DNA from: RGIG9115 sp045603225
Lineage (GTDB): Bacteria; Bacillota; Clostridia; UBA1381
DNA: 64,000 nt
Direction of reading: 5' to 3'
NCBI GenBank assembly: GCA_045603225.1
Contig: JAZULT010000009.1
Location: 1-64,000, forward strand
Both the position numbers and the translations under genes were made by a program. The first letter of the stretch is position 1; each line of letters begins with the position of its first letter. Shown here one piece after another: positions 1-6,458 of the stretch. The notes under the pieces were generated by a model, which saw nothing but the letters and a program-made list of their open reading frames with translations, was not told the origin of the DNA and did no database searches.

Positions 1-6
1 ACTGAG

Positions 7-36
7 CTGTACATACATGTATGCAGGTATGTACAG
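7..36. repeat. Inverted repeat, 10-bp arms
   Basis: The arms at 7-16 (CTGTACATAC) and 27-36 (GTATGTACAG) are perfect complements around a 10-nt loop. No T tract follows, so it is not an obvious terminator. It directly precedes the dispersed repeat at 41-90 and may be part of the same element, which would be cut by the window edge. Confidence 0.5.
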
Positions 37-40
37 GTCA

Positions 41-90
41 CCCGAAGTCGTACGATGGTACGTCGAGAGGCGAAGTTTGTTCATAGCAAA
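41..90 (+). repeat. Dispersed intergenic repeat, copy A
   Basis: The core CGTACGATGGTACGTCGAG at 49-67, flanked by CCCGAAG on the left and a GAAGTTT-like and GTTCATAGCAAAA-like tail on the right, recurs in opposite orientation at about 5503-5559. Both copies are in gene-free DNA. The core contains the self-complementary CGTACG and GGTACG stretches. The function is unknown; a decayed mobile or structural element is possible. Confidence 0.6.
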
Positions 91-96
91 AAGGAT

Positions 97-130
97 AAAA
101 TCTCAGAAAAATCGAATAAAATGAGATTTT
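97..130 (-). terminator. Hairpin, possible terminator of the MBL-fold gene
   Basis: AAAATCTCA at 97-105 pairs with TGAGATTTT at 122-130 (9 bp, 16-nt loop). Read on the minus strand a T-containing stretch follows. It lies about 90 bases past the minus-strand stop at 223. The stem is A/T-rich, so termination would be modest. Confidence 0.4.
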
Positions 131-222
131 TCATCAGAAATGATATTTTTTAGCAGTATATACTCTGCATTGTTATTCCCTTTTTGCGGTCTGGACTTTT
201 TTTACATCCCTTTTCTTGTTTT

Positions 223-984
223 TTAAAATTCAACTTCGAGACCGTCATATGCAACGCCTATGCCGAAAGGCTCAAGGTCTTTGCATATCTCTTCATGGGC
301 ATCGTGTGAATATTTTGACAGATGAGTTATCATGATTTTTCCGTTTTCATTAAGCATGTGTCTGCGGAAGGTATGAGCCAGCTCCTTAACCATGGCAAGG
401 TTGTTATGCTCAAAAATTCTCTCATCTCCGTCAGCGTTTCCGAGTGTTCCGTCAAGAACAACCATGTCAAATTTATACTTTTTGATAATGTGGTATGATG
501 TGGCAGGAATCCAGCCGCCGTCACAGCCGTAGAAGAGAGTTTTTCCTTCGTTATCTATTATAATGTAATTGTGTGTTATTTCGTTTGTGTCCCAGACAAT
601 GTGATTGGAACGTACAGGAATGACCTTGTAGTTTCCCACTGTATATTCCTGCCCGATATCCATAAAGTTTGGTTTTAGGTTTTTGTTATCGGGTAAAACT
701 TCTTTACAAATTTCATTACAGAAAAATCCGACTTCCTTGTCCTGACATATGCTCTCAAGCATATCTTTGTTGTAATGGTCCATATGTGAATGCGTCAGAA
801 CAATATTTTTCACATTTGAAATGTCACCACCGTGTGCGTCAAGCGACAGTGATATGTGAGGAGAAACGTCAATCATCAGATCAGAATTGATAAGTGCAGA
901 TGAAAAAAATCTATACTCTTTATCCTTGTCATATGTACTAATATCCCAGTCTGCCGCACCTGTACCCAAAAATCTAATTTTCAT
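223..984 (-). CDS. MBL-fold metallo-hydrolase
   Basis: This 253-residue cytosolic protein has the metallo-beta-lactamase fold. The start MKIRFLGTGAA is the typical first strand of PhnP/RNase Z-like members, and THSHMDH (about residues 64-70) is the metal-binding HxHxDH motif. Further His/Asp ligands are likely at RSNH and near the C-terminal THLS stretch. There is no signal peptide. Family members hydrolyse phosphodiesters or related esters with two zinc or manganese ions; the substrate cannot be read here. It is transcribed alone from its own minus-strand promoter (1011-1039), with AAAGGCAGGG as ribosome binding site. The rhamnose mutarotase gene is divergent from it, but a shared pathway is only a guess. 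The family call is firm; the reaction is open. Confidence 0.85.
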   Translation of the reverse strand: MKIRFLGTGAADWDISTYDKDKEYRFFSSALINSDLMIDVSPHISLSLDAHGGDISNVKNIVLTHSHMDHYNKDMLESICQDKEVGFFCNEICKEVLPDNKNLKPNFMDIGQEYTVGNYKVIPVRSNHIVWDTNEITHNYIIIDNEGKTLFYGCDGGWIPATSYHIIKKYKFDMVVLDGTLGNADGDERIFEHNNLAMVKELAHTFRRHMLNENGKIMITHLSKYSHDAHEEICKDLEPFGIGVAYDGLEVEF

Positions 985-1010
985 AAAAATCCCTGCCTTT
1001 CGTTGATGAT

Positions 1011-1039
1011 ATTATACCATAAAATCCGCTGAAAGTCAA
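1011..1039 (-). promoter_or_regulatory. SigA-type promoter of the MBL-fold gene
   Basis: On the minus strand TTGACT (1034-1039) and TATAAT (1011-1016) are separated by exactly 17 bases, close upstream of the start at 984. Confidence 0.75.
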
Positions 1040-1131
1040 GGAGTTATTGGCTTTTAATGCATGGTTTCTGAGTGAATTGTAATTTACCTGTCAAGCTGAC
1101 GAATTTCCTATGTTATAAAAAAATCAGAATA

Positions 1132-1160
1132 TTGACATTGCTCTGTTTTTAGTATATAAT
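1132..1160 (+). promoter_or_regulatory. Consensus SigA promoter for rhaM
   Basis: TTGACA at 1132-1137 and TATAAT at 1155-1160 with a 17-base spacer form a perfect consensus. The leader to the ATG at 1242 is about 75 bases. Confidence 0.85.
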
Positions 1161-1241
1161 ATAGATGAATAAACTAAATATAAGAGAAAATAATCTTCTC
1201 AAAATGTAAAAAAATTATTATAAACGAAAGAGGTTGAGAAA

Positions 1242-1553
1242 ATGATTAAAGGTTTTAAAATGAAGTTGTACGAGGGACAGGAAAAGGAATATGAAAAAAG
1301 ACATAATCTTCTGTGGCCTGAAATGAAGGAAATGATACACGAGTATGGTGGTAAAAATTATACAATTTTTCTGGATAAAGATACTCTTACTCTTTTTGGT
1401 TATATAGAAATTGAGAGTGAAGAAAAATGGGCAGAAAGTGCAAATACAGATATCTGCAGAAAATGGTGGGACTATATGGCTGATATTATGGAAACGAATC
1501 CTGATAACAGTCCTGTAAGCATTGATTTGAAAAATGTATTTCATTTAGATTGA
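1242..1553 (+). CDS. rhaM: L-rhamnose mutarotase
   Basis: This 103-residue protein matches the small dimeric ferredoxin-like RhaM/YiiL family (usual length about 104). RhaM interconverts the alpha and beta anomers of L-rhamnose to supply the isomerase. The conserved pattern is visible: K at residue 7, the YEKRHNLLWPEM stretch with its key His (about residues 17-28), the NYTIFLD strand, and the C-terminal KWWDYMADIM helix. The start at 1242 has AAAGAGGT just upstream. No rhamnose isomerase, kinase or aldolase is in the window, so either those genes lie elsewhere or the protein acts on sugar released by secreted hydrolases such as those at 14-23 kb. It is monocistronic; the next gene has its own promoter. 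Confidence 0.92.
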   Translation: MIKGFKMKLYEGQEKEYEKRHNLLWPEMKEMIHEYGGKNYTIFLDKDTLTLFGYIEIESEEKWAESANTDICRKWWDYMADIMETNPDNSPVSIDLKNVFHLD

Positions 1554-1577
1554 AATGTGTGATTACCGGTATTTTGC

Positions 1578-1606
1578 TTGACTTTTATCAATTAATAATG
1601 TATAAT
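1578..1606 (+). promoter_or_regulatory. SigA-type promoter of the AraC regulator
   Basis: TTGACT (1578-1583), a 17-base spacer and TATAAT (1601-1606) lie 86 bases before the preferred ATG at 1692. Confidence 0.75.
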
Positions 1607-1691
1607 GAATCTGACGGTCCTAAATGGATTATTGCAGTGAAATCCTTTGTCTGTAGATAAAATTATACGAAAAAGAAAGAGAGGTGACAGT

Positions 1692-2450
1692 ATGAACGAT
1701 TTAGTAGCATACAGAATGATTTTTGAAAAATGCACTTCTGAAAAGGATACTAAAAATATATTTATGCCGCATACATCGATACATTTTATAATTAACGGAT
1801 ACGGATATGTAAATGACGTGAAGTTGTCTAAAGGAGATTTCTTTTCGGTTACCAAAAATTCAAAGATTAAGTACGGTCCGGACAGTGAGGAGCCATGGGA
1901 ATATATATATGCAGATTTTGAAGGCGAAGACGTTGTGACGGAAATGGTAAAAGTGGGATTGAATGCTGATGTAACATACGGGAAAATGAATTTTTTTGAT
2001 CAGATAGAAGCAATATATAATCTGTACAATAGTTATTGTGAAATGGATACGGATAATAAAATGTTCAAGAATTCGGCAGGGAACATGATACTGTCGCTGT
2101 TTCTTCGTGATAAATTCGACAAAAATTCTATGTTGAACCTTCGGGCGACGGATATTAAAGAATTTATTGATAAAAATTATTATTTGAAAATAACTATGGA
2201 AGATGTAGCGAAAAAGATGTTTCTCAGCCGTGCGTACATGAGGAATATTTTTGTTGATGAATACGGGATGGCGCCAAAGAAATATTTGCAGAAGATACGA
2301 ATGGAGCGTGCGGCGGAGCTGATAATGAAGGAAGAAGGTAAGATTTCGGAAATCGCACGTTCGGTAGGATATGATGATCAGCTTTTGTTTTCAAAAATGT
2401 TCAAGAGCTATTTTGGTGTTAGCCCGAAAGGGTATAACAAAGGTGAGTAG
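1692..2450 (+). CDS. AraC-family transcriptional regulator
   Basis: This 252-residue regulator has an N-terminal cupin-like sensing domain (about residues 1-140, with a GYGYV...KGDFF pattern) and a C-terminal AraC double helix-turn-helix (about 155-252), including the conserved SRAYMRNIF recognition helix and the SVGYDDQLLFSKMFKSYFG...P second HTH signature. Such proteins bind a sugar or derivative and switch nearby genes. I chose the ATG at 1692 because GAGAGGTGAC precedes it; an upstream in-frame TTG at 1647 has no ribosome binding site. It follows rhaM by 138 bases, so rhamnose-linked control is plausible but unproven. Its last codons form one arm of a long palindrome shared with the convergent MATE gene. 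Confidence 0.9.
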   Translation: MNDLVAYRMIFEKCTSEKDTKNIFMPHTSIHFIINGYGYVNDVKLSKGDFFSVTKNSKIKYGPDSEEPWEYIYADFEGEDVVTEMVKVGLNADVTYGKMNFFDQIEAIYNLYNSYCEMDTDNKMFKNSAGNMILSLFLRDKFDKNSMLNLRATDIKEFIDKNYYLKITMEDVAKKMFLSRAYMRNIFVDEYGMAPKKYLQKIRMERAAELIMKEEGKISEIARSVGYDDQLLFSKMFKSYFGVSPKGYNKGE

Positions 2451-2480
2451 GGAAACTCAGTTTCCCTACTCACCTTTGTT
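2436..2480. terminator. 20-bp perfect palindrome, bidirectional terminator overlapping two gene ends
   Basis: The left arm 2436-2455 and right arm 2461-2480 are perfect complements around the 5-nt loop CTCAG. The arms contain the last codons of both convergent genes (stops end at 2450 on + and begin at 2466 on -). Because the arms mirror each other, both proteins end in the same residues, NKGE. Confidence 0.75.
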
Positions 2481-3818
2481 ATTAAGTAATTTTGTTCTGT
2501 AATAAAAATAAGGAAGCATAACTGCCAGTGTTGCACCAAGCCAAGAGACAGGCTCAGCAATAAAAAGTGCGTTTGTGCCTATTATATTTATTATCACTTT
2601 GGACATTATTACACGTACAGCAAATTCCGAGAGCCCTGAAACCATAGACCACACAGATATGCCCATTGCTTGAAGTGCGTATTTGAAAATATGAAGCAAG
2701 TATAAAATTACAAGGCATACCAACACTATGGTTATATAGTATGTAGCGACTTCAAGTGCTTCGGGTCCGCCGGGTTCGTTTATGTTTAAAAACAGTTGAA
2801 GAAGATATTTTCTTATCGGTAAAACTGACAGCGAGACGAAGAATGCCATGCCTACAACAATTTTTACCGATGCGACAACCCCTTTTTTAAACCTGTCGAA
2901 ATTCTTTGCTCCGTAGTTTTGTGCCAGAAATGTGGAACTCGCAAGCCCCAGCGATATTGAACTGCTTTCAAGCATTCCGTAAAGCTTATTGGTAGCTGTG
3001 TATCCTGCTATAAAAATACTTCCCTGCATGTTTATGCTTGACTGGAGAATTATTCCGCCAAGAGCGATTACGATATGTTGAACCGCAACCGGCATACCAA
3101 ACAGAGTCATGCTTTTAATCAGTTTAAAATCAGGTTTCCATATACTTTTCGGAAGCTTTACACATTCTATTTTGGAAATACCGATAAGGCAATATATGAA
3201 TGATACGAGCTGTGATATTACCGAAGCGAGTGCAGCACCGAATATTCCAATCCCGAATACGAATACGAATAGTATATCAAGACCGATATTCAGAAAAGCT
3301 GAAATTATCATTGCAATAAGCGGAGTTTTTCCGTCGCCAAATGCCCGCAGAATAGAAGCTGACATGTTGTATGCCGCAACAATAACCGTACCTGAAATCA
3401 TTGTGGACAGATATATAACTGCACCATCCAGAATGTCTTTCGGTGTATTGAGAATAAGCAGAAGCGGCTTTGCGGTAAGAAGCCCAAGAACAGTAAGAAT
3501 ACTACCTATTACAGCACATAATATTGCTGACATCGCAATTGATTTGTTAGTGTCGATGTAGTTTTTATCTCCGAAATACCGTGACGTAAAAGTAGAAAAG
3601 CCTTGTGTAAGACCTGTAATAGTCCATAGTATCAGCCAGTAACACCAGTCTGTAGCACCTACAGAGGCAAATGCTTTGACTCCTACGCCTCGACCGACTA
3701 TTGCGGCATCTGCAATCATATAAAACTGCTGACCGAGGTTTGTTATGATTAAAGGTATTGCAAATTTTAATATAAGCTTTGTCGGATTCCCGACAGTCAT
3801 GTCTGTTGCTCTTCCCAT
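2466..3818 (-). CDS. MATE-family efflux transporter
   Basis: This 450-residue integral membrane protein has about 12 hydrophobic segments in two six-helix halves, as in the multidrug and toxin extrusion (NorM/DinF-like) family. Family landmarks include PLIITNLGQQFYMIADAAIVGR near the start (given here only as a landmark), RAFGDGKTP in the first half and the LAQNYGAKN loop in the second. Members export cationic compounds in exchange for Na+ or H+; the substrate here is unknown. It has its own minus-strand promoter at 3848-3876 and lies downstream of the PfkB-AraC gene in the same direction. A second MATE protein is at 43239. A role in sugar metabolism is not supported. Confidence 0.92.
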   Translation of the reverse strand: MGRATDMTVGNPTKLILKFAIPLIITNLGQQFYMIADAAIVGRGVGVKAFASVGATDWCYWLILWTITGLTQGFSTFTSRYFGDKNYIDTNKSIAMSAILCAVIGSILTVLGLLTAKPLLLILNTPKDILDGAVIYLSTMISGTVIVAAYNMSASILRAFGDGKTPLIAMIISAFLNIGLDILFVFVFGIGIFGAALASVISQLVSFIYCLIGISKIECVKLPKSIWKPDFKLIKSMTLFGMPVAVQHIVIALGGIILQSSINMQGSIFIAGYTATNKLYGMLESSSISLGLASSTFLAQNYGAKNFDRFKKGVVASVKIVVGMAFFVSLSVLPIRKYLLQLFLNINEPGGPEALEVATYYITIVLVCLVILYLLHIFKYALQAMGISVWSMVSGLSEFAVRVIMSKVIINIIGTNALFIAEPVSWLGATLAVMLPYFYYRTKLLNNKGE

Positions 3819-3847
3819 ATGTACATTCCTTTCGCAAAATCCATATC

Positions 3848-3876
3848 ATTATATTATAAATTTGCACAAATGTCAA
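3848..3876 (-). promoter_or_regulatory. Consensus SigA promoter of the MATE gene
   Basis: Minus strand: TTGACA (3871-3876), a 17-base spacer and TATAAT (3848-3853), 30 bases before the start at 3818. Confidence 0.8.
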
Positions 3877-3911
3877 GTTTTTATAAAAAGGATTTTCTGA
3901 AGTACTTTCAC

Positions 3912-5135
3912 TTATGAATTCTTTCTGTAGTCAAGAGGGTTTTTGCCGTACTTTTCTTTAAATATTTTTCTGAAGAAGCTTTCGTTTTCATAACCGGTGG
4001 ACTTTATTATTTCTTCTACAGATAAATCGGTATATTTAAGCATTTCTGCGGCTATATCGCATCTCTTATCCTGCAAAACCTTTGAGAAGCTTTTATCGTA
4101 TATTTTTCTTATGAGATTTCCTGTATGAACTTGAGAATAACCAAGAAGCTTTGAAAGTTCGTTCAGATTTGCAGAAGGTAAGTTTTCTGTAATATATCTG
4201 TTTATTTTTTCGAAAACCTTATCCGAAGTCGGGATTTTCTTTTCTTTTAACTTATGAAGAGAAAGAATAACTTCTGATTTCAGCGGTATTGACGGAGCTG
4301 CACCGTTGCGTGAAACGGTAATTGCAGATGCGCATGATGCGGTTCTGAGAACTTTTGCATAGTTGTCGCTTTCGGCAATTCCGGCAATGAAATATCCTGT
4401 AAATGTATCACCTGCAGCTGTTGTATCAACAGGAGTCACTTCGAAAATCGGCTGGTAAATCTCGTTATCTTTATCAATATAGACTCCACCGTCACTGCCG
4501 AGTGTAAGCATGATTTTTAACCCCGGATAGTTTGCACGAAAAAAATCAATAATGTCGTCTGTGTTATTTTTACCTGAAATCTCTCCGGCTTCTATTCTGT
4601 TCAGAATCAGATACGAAATCATATTAAGGTCAATTTTTTTGATTGTTTCATTGAACGGGGAAGGATTCAGAACAATGCACATTTTTTTTGCATATGCATT
4701 TTCTATAATGTATTCAAGATTATTTATTTCGTTCTGAAGCAGAATAATATCGCCTTCGGAAAAATTGTCAAGAACACAGTCGACAAAATCTGTTGTAATC
4801 ATGCAATTTGAGCCGGGATACAGAAAAATTGAATTTTCACCGTGTTTGTTTACCTGAATAATTGCATGACCGTTTTTAGCATCAACATTTTTTATGTATG
4901 TTGTATCTACACCGCTTTCGGATAAAATATTATGTAGCATTTCAGCATCGTTTCCAAGACAACCTGCATGGTAAATCTTCATTCCTGCTCTGGAAATTGC
5001 AATGGACTGATTAAGTCCCTTACCGCCGGGAAAAAGCTTGAGGTCGTCTGTTGTTTCTGTTTCGCCCGGAGTAACTATATGGTCAACCGAATATACGTAA
5101 TCAATGTTGCATGAACCAAAATTTAAAATTTTCAT
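3912..5135 (-). CDS. PfkB/ribokinase-type sugar kinase fused to an AraC helix-turn-helix domain
   Basis: In this 407-residue protein the first ~300 residues form a PfkB carbohydrate kinase: N-terminal GSCNIDYVYSVD, GGKGLNQ (about 38-44) contacting sugar, and TPVDTTAAGDTFTGYF (about 233-248) with the anion hole and catalytic Asp. The last ~100 residues (about 305-407) are a complete AraC-type double HTH, including LSVEEIIKSTGYENESFFRK and KNPLDYRKNS. The kinase half resembles ribokinase, so it probably phosphorylates a pentose or nucleoside using ATP. The fused HTH suggests that it also binds DNA, perhaps sensing its own substrate. The reading frame is continuous through the junction with no sign of frameshift. 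Start at 5135 with AGAGGTGATA upstream. Known kinase families are normally not fused to DNA-binding domains in this order. Confidence 0.9.
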   Translation of the reverse strand: MKILNFGSCNIDYVYSVDHIVTPGETETTDDLKLFPGGKGLNQSIAISRAGMKIYHAGCLGNDAEMLHNILSESGVDTTYIKNVDAKNGHAIIQVNKHGENSIFLYPGSNCMITTDFVDCVLDNFSEGDIILLQNEINNLEYIIENAYAKKMCIVLNPSPFNETIKKIDLNMISYLILNRIEAGEISGKNNTDDIIDFFRANYPGLKIMLTLGSDGGVYIDKDNEIYQPIFEVTPVDTTAAGDTFTGYFIAGIAESDNYAKVLRTASCASAITVSRNGAAPSIPLKSEVILSLHKLKEKKIPTSDKVFEKINRYITENLPSANLNELSKLLGYSQVHTGNLIRKIYDKSFSKVLQDKRCDIAAEMLKYTDLSVEEIIKSTGYENESFFRKIFKEKYGKNPLDYRKNS

Positions 5136-5156
5136 TAAGTATCACCTCTTTATCTG

Positions 5157-5185
5157 ATTGTATCATATTTTATATATTAAATCAA
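5157..5185 (-). promoter_or_regulatory. SigA-type promoter of the PfkB-AraC gene
   Basis: Minus strand TTGATT (5180-5185), 17-base spacer, TACAAT (5157-5162), 22 bases before the start codon. Confidence 0.7.
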
Positions 5186-5207
5186 GAACGAAATATATAC
5201 AAAAAGA

Positions 5208-5229
5208 GACCAAAAATAAACTTTTGGTC
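5208..5229 (-). terminator. Rho-independent terminator on the minus strand
   Basis: GACCAAAA (5208-5215) pairs with TTTTGGTC (5222-5229) over a 6-nt loop; on the minus strand TCTTTTTGT follows. It lies upstream of the PfkB-AraC promoter, so it would stop a minus-strand transcript arriving from the gene-poor DNA to the right. Confidence 0.55.
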
Positions 5230-5502
5230 ATCAAAATGTGTTTCAAAATTAAGTATTTGTTCTTGACAAATATGAGGCGAAGGGTTTCAAGATGTTGCGG
5301 AGCAACATTTCATTAGCGAAGCGACTCATATCCGAAGGATACTTAATGTTCTGATAGGAACGCTTCATTGAAAGGGGCTGTTGCCTTTAGCGCAGACCGT
5401 TCAAAAGCTCCGAAAACGGCTTAAAAACTACATCCGGAACATTTGTCAAACATTTGAATAAAGTTGAAATCCGCAATTTTCTTGCTGATTTCTCGTATTT
5501 TT

Positions 5503-5559
5503 ATGCTTTTGAACTATCCACGAAACTCACCACTCGACGTACCATCGTACGCCTTCGGG
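5503..5559 (-). repeat. Dispersed intergenic repeat, copy B
   Basis: On the minus strand this repeats the core of 41-90 (CCCGAAGnCGTACGATGG followed by TACGTCGAG), with a related right flank reading GTGAGTTTCGTGGATAGTTC. The two copies are inverted relative to each other and bracket the 1-5 kb gene block. Confidence 0.6.
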
Positions 5560-5821
5560 CAGGTCCAAATGCGGAAAAACCCGCATTTTGCTTCGTTTCG
5601 TGAATTACGACTACGCATGCATAAGTTCCACTAACCAAATCATAGATTTGGAGTGTCACGTATCTGCATCTAAACTCAATCAGCCCCAAAAGGGGGCGCT
5701 GCTTAACGCAACACCCCCTTTCTGGTGCGAGTATTCTTATAGGATTTACGCACAAATGCCGTAAAATCAAGGATTTCAGACGGTCAACATAAGCACTTAT
5801 CTTCTAAAAACATAAAAAGTG

Positions 5822-5840
5822 GCGAGGAAATTCCTCGCCG
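5822..5840 (-). terminator. GC-rich hairpin, possible minus-strand terminator
   Basis: GGCGAGG and CCTCGCC are perfect complements around a 5-nt loop. On the minus strand the hairpin is followed by ACTTTTTATGTTTTT. No minus-strand gene other than tRNA-Arg lies upstream, and that tRNA has its own terminator, so a short untyped RNA could end here. Confidence 0.45.
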
Positions 5841-5998
5841 TTTGGTGGAACAGGGCTTTGCAACCCGTCCGAAGAACAAAAGCAAACAAAATTGCTTTGC
5901 GATTTTGCACCGCACTTCTTCTCTATTACATATTACTTATTACTTCAAATCGACAAACTCGATTTCAGGGAATAGAGAAGAGTGAATAGGTAAAAAGT

Positions 5999-6034
5999 AA
6001 AATCGACAAGACTCTGCCGAATCTTGTCGATTTT
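5999..6034 (-). terminator. Terminator of tRNA-Arg
   Basis: The 13-bp perfect stem 5999-6011/6022-6034 with a 10-nt loop is followed on the minus strand by TTTTACTTTTT. It begins at the encoded CCA end of the tRNA. Confidence 0.8.
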
Positions 6035-6110
6035 GGTGCGCCGGAAGGGACTCGAACCCCTGACCTACTGGTTCGTAGCCAGTCACTCTATCCAGCTGAG
6101 CTACCGGCGC
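6034..6110 (-). tRNA. tRNA-Arg (anticodon ACG)
   Basis: On the minus strand the 77 nt form a full cloverleaf: acceptor GCGCCGG pairing with CCGGCGC, D-arm AGCTCAGCTGGATAGAG, anticodon stem ACTGG/CCAGT around loop CTACGAA (anticodon ACG, read as ICG after deamination), T-arm with GGTTCGAGTCC, and an encoded CCA (6034-6036). It reads CGU/CGC/CGA arginine codons. It has its own consensus promoter (6136-6164) and terminator. A spurious protein frame runs through it and was ignored. Confidence 0.97.
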
Positions 6111-6135
6111 AGGTTGTATATTAACAACTTTATAT

Positions 6136-6164
6136 ATTATATCAGATAAGTTTACCAATGTCAA
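6136..6164 (-). promoter_or_regulatory. Consensus SigA promoter of tRNA-Arg
   Basis: Minus strand TTGACA (6159-6164), 17-base spacer, TATAAT (6136-6141); 25 bases before the tRNA 5' end. Confidence 0.85.
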
Positions 6165-6288
6165 TATATTTTTTAATTTTTTTAACTTTTTGTATTTTTA
6201 GCATAATTAGTTACAGTCAACATCTCCTTTTTATTGTAAATTGTTTATTTTATTTTCCTGAATTCTGACATTTTTTCTACATGATATA

Positions 6289-6297
6289 TGCTACAAT
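6289..6297 (+). promoter_or_regulatory. Extended -10 element before the portal pair
   Basis: TGCTACAAT fits the extended -10 pattern TGnTATAAT with one change. No good -35 is present. It lies 29 bases before the ATG at 6327, so the orphan phage-type genes may be transcribed on their own. Confidence 0.5.
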
Positions 6298-6326
6298 TAA
6301 ATTGCCGGAAACGAAAGGAGATAAAA

Positions 6327-6458
6327 ATGAATTTTACAATGGATCAGCCGCCGAAGCCTACCGGGAACATTCCGGAGGATATTTCGGAGCTGTACAACTA
6401 CTTAGAAGAACTTGTAGACGAACTTGAATATTTATTTTCGGAGGTAAACAATGAATAG
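6327..6458 (+). CDS. Small acidic protein encoded with the portal gene
   Basis: This 43-residue reading frame begins MNFTMDQPPKPTGNIPED and ends LEYLFSEVNNE. It has a strong ribosome binding site (AAAGGAG) 7 bases before the ATG. Its end overlaps the portal start by 8 bases, a coupling typical of real phage gene pairs. The C-terminal half (about 18-40) is rich in Leu and Glu and should form one amphipathic helix. No family is recognised. Phages often encode such short proteins just before the portal gene. The frame is too short to be certain, but the ribosome binding site and overlap make chance unlikely. Confidence 0.7.
   Translation: MNFTMDQPPKPTGNIPEDISELYNYLEELVDELEYLFSEVNNE

Larger units (their letters stand above)
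5230..5998. other. Gene-poor, hairpin-rich stretch with no convincing coding region
   Basis: No reading frame here looks like a protein. The stretch holds several small inverted repeats: ATGTTGC/GCAACAT near 5290-5310, AAATGCGG/CCCGCATTT near 5567-5588, CCAAATC/GATTTGG near 5635-5655, GCCCC/GGGGGC near 5684-5699, and GGCGAGG/CCTCGCC at 5822-5840. It also carries copy B of the dispersed repeat. It is bounded on the left by a minus-strand terminator and on the right by the terminator of tRNA-Arg. It may be a decayed mobile element or an untyped structured RNA on the minus strand. Confidence 0.5.

Noticed and set aside
5501..5770. 89-codon minus-strand reading frame in the gene-poor stretch
   Set aside because: The composition is unlike a protein, there is no ribosome binding site, and the frame runs through hairpins and the dispersed repeat.
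5845..5935. Minus-strand sequence ending TTCCACCA that looks like a tRNA 3' end
   Set aside because: The T-loop lacks the TTCRA pattern and no cloverleaf or anticodon arm can be formed.
5940..6164. 74-codon minus-strand frame with PVAQLDRVTGYEPVG
   Set aside because: It is the translation of tRNA-Arg and its terminator, a well-known false gene.
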